Below, one piece after another: positions 61,376 through 64,000 of a DNA stretch of 64,000 nt. Every line of letters begins with the position of its first letter. The stretch's first letter is position 1. The notes beneath the pieces are model-generated. The model was not told the DNA's origin. It searched no databases and was given only the letters and a program-made list of their open reading frames with translations. Position numbers and translations under genes: made by a program. The stretch comes from Rhodospirillales bacterium. GTDB lineage: Bacteria > Pseudomonadota > Alphaproteobacteria > Reyranellales > Reyranellaceae. The stretch spans positions 55,059 to 119,058 of the forward strand of contig JACPOB010000107.1 in NCBI GenBank assembly GCA_016185145.1. The letters are read 5' to 3'.

Positions 61376-62202
61376 TGAAAGCCGCATTGCTGGGAGGTGA
61401 CGCCGATGGTGGCCCATCGCTGGCCGTCGCGGAAACAGCCGTTCTGCCAGTAGCCGGCGTAGCTCTGGCCATCGGCGGCATAGCGGGTGCCGTATCCGTT
61501 GGGCAGGTCGTTGCGCCATTCGCCGTCGTAGCGGCCGCCCGCGGTATAGGTGCGTATGCCGCGGCCTTGCGCCTTGCCATCGACGAAGTCGCCCTCGTAG
61601 CGGTCGCCGTTGACATAGTACAGGGTGCCACGCCCGGTGCGCTGGTTGTCGCGGAAGTCGCCGACGTAGCGGTTGCCGTTGCTCCAGATATAGGCGCCGC
61701 GGCCGTTGGGCTTGCTGTCGCGGAAGTCGCCGGTGTAACGCGAGCCGTTGGCGAAGGTGAAGGTGCCGCGCCCGTATCGCTCGCCGTTCTGCCATTCGCC
61801 CTCGTAACGGGTGCCATCGGCATAGGTGATCTTGCCCGAGCCGTTGGCCATGCCGTCCCTCATCTCGCCTTCGTAACGAGCGACCGGCTTGCTGCCTTGG
61901 TACCACTGCAGAACGCCCTGGCCATGGGCGAGGCCATGATAGCAGTCGCCCGACCAGGTGATGTTGATATTGGGCTCGTTGTCGGCCCGCACGATCTTGC
62001 AGCCGGTGTTGGGGTCGGCGAGTTCGTCGCTAGCGCCGCTGCCAGAACTGCTGCCAGAGCCGCTGCCAGGGCCAGGGCTGCCGGTGCTTGGTGTCGCGGG
62101 CGGCGGCGCGGCGGGCGGCAGGCTTGGCACAGGCCGGGTGCCTTGCGCCGAGGCCGATCCGGCGAGCGCGAGCAACAGCAGCGCAGTCCTGGCCACGACC
62201 AT
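61372..62202 (-). CDS. Secreted MORN-repeat protein
   Basis: A 276-residue protein with a signal peptide (MVVARTALLLLALAGSASA), a Pro/Ser/Gly-rich spacer (about residues 20-55), and seven MORN repeats (YEGEM, YEGEW, YTGDF, YVGDF, YEGDF, YDGEW, YAGYW each followed by a GxGxxxxxxG turn). Two Cys sit at each end (GCKIV, DCYHG; GCFRDG, QQCGF), possibly disulfides capping the repeats. GGAGGAAATC precedes the ATG. It lies between the two paralogous membrane genes and may interact with them. Confidence 0.75.
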   Translation of the reverse strand: MVVARTALLLLALAGSASAQGTRPVPSLPPAAPPPATPSTGSPGPGSGSGSSSGSGASDELADPNTGCKIVRADNEPNINITWSGDCYHGLAHGQGVLQWYQGSKPVARYEGEMRDGMANGSGKITYADGTRYEGEWQNGERYGRGTFTFANGSRYTGDFRDSKPNGRGAYIWSNGNRYVGDFRDNQRTGRGTLYYVNGDRYEGDFVDGKAQGRGIRTYTAGGRYDGEWRNDLPNGYGTRYAADGQSYAGYWQNGCFRDGQRWATIGVTSQQCGFQ

Positions 62203-62252
62203 GATTTCCTCCCACACGGATCAGTGTAGCAGAGGCGGCGAGACCGGGAACG

Positions 62253-62717
62253 TCAGCTTCGGGTGCGCAGGTAGACCATCACGGCCCGGGCCGACAGGAA
62301 GCCGGCGCCGAACGCCATGGCGGCCGCGGCATAGGACACATAGGACTGGCCCTGCGTCGATACCAACTGGGTCGCGGAGGCCAGCACGATCACGAAGGCC
62401 AGCAGCGTCGCCAGCCAGAAGCCATCGCTTCCGCTCGGTAGCCGCACGGTCGACCACAGCGGATCGATGTCGACGGCCATGAACCAGCCGCGGGCCATGC
62501 CCAGCAGGATGCCAACTGCAATGGCGATACGCAGCACGTTGGGCTGCCGCAGGTCGGGCTCGGTCAGGCTGATCATCAGCAATGCGCAACCGAAGGCGAG
62601 AGGCGGCGGCACCATCAGATGGCCGCGCGACTGCGAGACGCCGCGCGCCTCCCGCCAAAGGGCGTAGAGGCAGCCGGCCATCGCCAGAGCCGTCAAGAGG
62701 TGCAGGAGGTTCAGCAT
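62253..62717 (-). CDS. Four-helix membrane protein, paralogue of 60857-61375
   Basis: A 154-residue membrane protein: about four hydrophobic segments and the motif LGMARGWFMAVDIDPLWSTVRLPSGSDGFWLATLLAF, equivalent to that of the other copy. Function unknown. It starts the three-gene minus-strand group (this gene, MORN, paralogue). Confidence 0.6.
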   Translation of the reverse strand: MLNLLHLLTALAMAGCLYALWREARGVSQSRGHLMVPPPLAFGCALLMISLTEPDLRQPNVLRIAIAVGILLGMARGWFMAVDIDPLWSTVRLPSGSDGFWLATLLAFVIVLASATQLVSTQGQSYVSYAAAAMAFGAGFLSARAVMVYLRTRS

Positions 62718-63468
62718 CGGTTCACGATGAGGGGCTTACAGGCGATGAAGGTCGACCTGCGGCTGGAGGGTGAAGCCGCGCAGCGTACCGAGCGCCGGCC
62801 AGCCAGGGTGGCGGCGAACATCCGGGTGGGTCACGCACGATGACCCCGAGTGACGCGTCCGCACTTAATAATGCAGATATTGCGCGTGGAATTGATGGAC
62901 AGTTCACCGACGGCTGGCCCCCCAAGGCCGGCTCGGACATCCCGAGGCGATGTCGATATCGGTCGATTCATGCATGATCAAGGAGAATAGGCTGCAGTTG
63001 TGACGCGGATTGTGCCTGAAGCTTCATCCGGTTTTGCTCAAGACAACTGTGGATTGCGCATCGCGATTCGACGCATCCATGCTTTCCTGGCGGCTTGTTT
63101 CTGGATGATTTTGCATCGTCTAATTGCATCAGCTGGCCGTAGCCTCTGATGAATCTTTTTCTTTAGGACGCTTGATCGCGAGCGACCGTTCCGCGCCACG
63201 TCCAATTGACCGGCGACGGACGACCACGAAGCAAGCGTCCAGCCGCCTGTCGGCACGGAACAGCGACCGCTGGAGCGGCGGCGCGGAAGCTGCACAAGGA
63301 CTGCTGCCGGCTGTGTCCAGCGTGCCACACCTGACGGGACAATCGGTATGCAGTCGTTGTCCCAGGTGGCGTGGGTTCCGTGCTCTCGGGTACAGTCCGC
63401 CTCGGTTTTCGGCTGTGGCCAGCGTTCGCCAATGTCGGCGAGGCGGTCAGCGTACCATGGAGAATTTG
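62718..63468. other. Long gene-free region upstream of the outer-membrane protein
   Basis: 751 bp without a supported gene; the open frames in it have no family features. It contains a direct repeat TTGCATC at 63111-63117 and 63124-63130 (period 13) in an AT-richer stretch, and is likely to hold the promoter and controls of the outer-membrane protein gene. Confidence 0.5.
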
Positions 63469-64000
63469 ATGAAGAAGGCTTTGATGGCTGCTGCGGCGCT
63501 GGTAGCGCTGCCGGTCATGGCTCAGGCGCAGTCTCCGTCGCCGGGCGTGTACATCGGTGCGGAAGGCGGCCTCAACTGGCTTCTGAACTTCAACGCGAAC
63601 ACCAATCTGCCGATCGCGCCGGTTGTCGGCGTGACGCCGTCGACGGGCTGGATGGCGGGCGGCGTGATCGGCTACGACTTTGTCGGCCCGCGCGTTGAGT
63701 TGGAAGGCATCTATCGCTGGAACGGCACGAACGTCGGCCTTCCCGGTACGGCCCTGAACAACCAGATCGGCCAGCTCGGCATCATGGCCAACCTGTACTA
63801 CGACTTCATGCCGGCTTCGGTGATCACGCCGTACATCGGCGCTGGTGCGGGTCTCGGCCTGGTCGACAGCAACACGTCGCTGGGCAGCACGGTGTTCGCC
63901 TACCAGGGCATCATCGGTCTGGGCTGGAACGTCGACACGAACTTCCGCGTGAACCTGGACGGCCGCTACTACGGCACGTCGAACCCGACGATCAACGGCC
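63469..64000 (+). CDS. Outer-membrane beta-barrel protein, 3' partial
   Basis: The first 177 codons of an outer-membrane protein, cut by the window edge. Signal peptide MKKALMAAAALVALPVMAQA. The mature part has alternating strands: GVYIGAEGGLNWLL, GWMAGGVIGYDFVGPRVELEGIYRW, ANLYYDFMPASVITPYIGAGAGLGLV, and VFAYQGIIGLGWNVDTNFRVNLDGRYYG. This resembles OmpA/Opa-like or omp25-type porin-like barrels. ATG 63469 is preceded by GGAG. Confidence 0.8.
   Translation, partial: MKKALMAAAALVALPVMAQAQSPSPGVYIGAEGGLNWLLNFNANTNLPIAPVVGVTPSTGWMAGGVIGYDFVGPRVELEGIYRWNGTNVGLPGTALNNQIGQLGIMANLYYDFMPASVITPYIGAGAGLGLVDSNTSLGSTVFAYQGIIGLGWNVDTNFRVNLDGRYYGTSNPTING

Noticed and set aside
63038..63432. Small open frames upstream of the outer-membrane protein
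   Set aside because: No start context or family match; AT-richer region more likely to be regulatory.

Overview
This is a GC-rich chromosomal window from a Gram-negative bacterium, most likely an alphaproteobacterium. The proteins (FdhE, DUF992, GlcG, the 5-oxoprolinase set, small membrane proteins next to senA) and the many palindromic intergenic repeats suggest a Rhodospirillales/Reyranella-like or Hyphomicrobiales-like genome, but the genus is inference. Genes are dense, many overlap by 4 nt (ATGA/GTGA), and GTG starts are common. No rRNA, complete insertion sequence, CRISPR array or phage module was seen.

Layout. 1-4.6 kb: the 3' end of a D-erythronate dehydrogenase-like gene, a SAM methyltransferase, and two tandem paralogous polytopic membrane proteins. 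4.7-13 kb: an acyl-CoA carboxylase carboxyltransferase, a thioredoxin-like protein, a divergent 5-oxoprolinase set (pxpC-pxpB / pxpA), and a NitT/TauT-type ABC permease with its ATPase. 13-16.2 kb: a GlcG/HbpS-like protein, an SGNH-hydrolase-like membrane protein, and an AbrB/VapC toxin-antitoxin pair. 16.2-21.6 kb: selenoneine genes senA and senB, whose start codons overlap head to head, then GST and GFA genes, a decayed C-terminal fragment of a second senB, an AraC regulator and a broken autotransporter barrel fragment. 21.6-28.7 kb: one very large autotransporter adhesin. 28.7-43 kb: a formate dehydrogenase-N operon containing an in-frame UGA (selenocysteine), with fdhE, selA, a Sel1-repeat gene, selB, tRNA-Sec (selC), two paralogous lipoproteins, a DUF992 gene, two unknown genes, fdhD and mobB. 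43-48.9 kb: two FecR-domain proteins with TbpB-like C-termini and a Slam-like outer-membrane protein (candidate type XI secretion cassette). 48.9-64 kb: a glycosyltransferase with an IlvD/Edd dehydratase, an FAD oxidase, an S24 repressor, a cysteine hydrolase, two Flp-type small proteins, a stress protein, envelope proteins (META/MliC, AI-2E, DUF805, MORN) and a partial outer-membrane barrel.

Functional theme. About 26 kb (16-43 kb) is rich in selenium biology: senA/senB (selenium in a small molecule) and selA/selB/selC plus a Sec-containing formate dehydrogenase (selenium in protein). selD, which supplies selenophosphate to both, is not in the window. Two points temper this: the formate dehydrogenase alpha gene appears to have lost about 60 codons and its frame near its 3' end, and a second senB survives only as a remnant.

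The best candidates for further work are the overlapping senA/senB start codons with the adjacent senB relic, the roughly 370-nt structured leader before the formate dehydrogenase operon, the FecR-TbpB-like cargo plus Slam-like transporter cassette, and two uncharacterised genes locked into an operon with fdhD-mobB. All functional assignments rest on reading the translated sequence; no database search was run.
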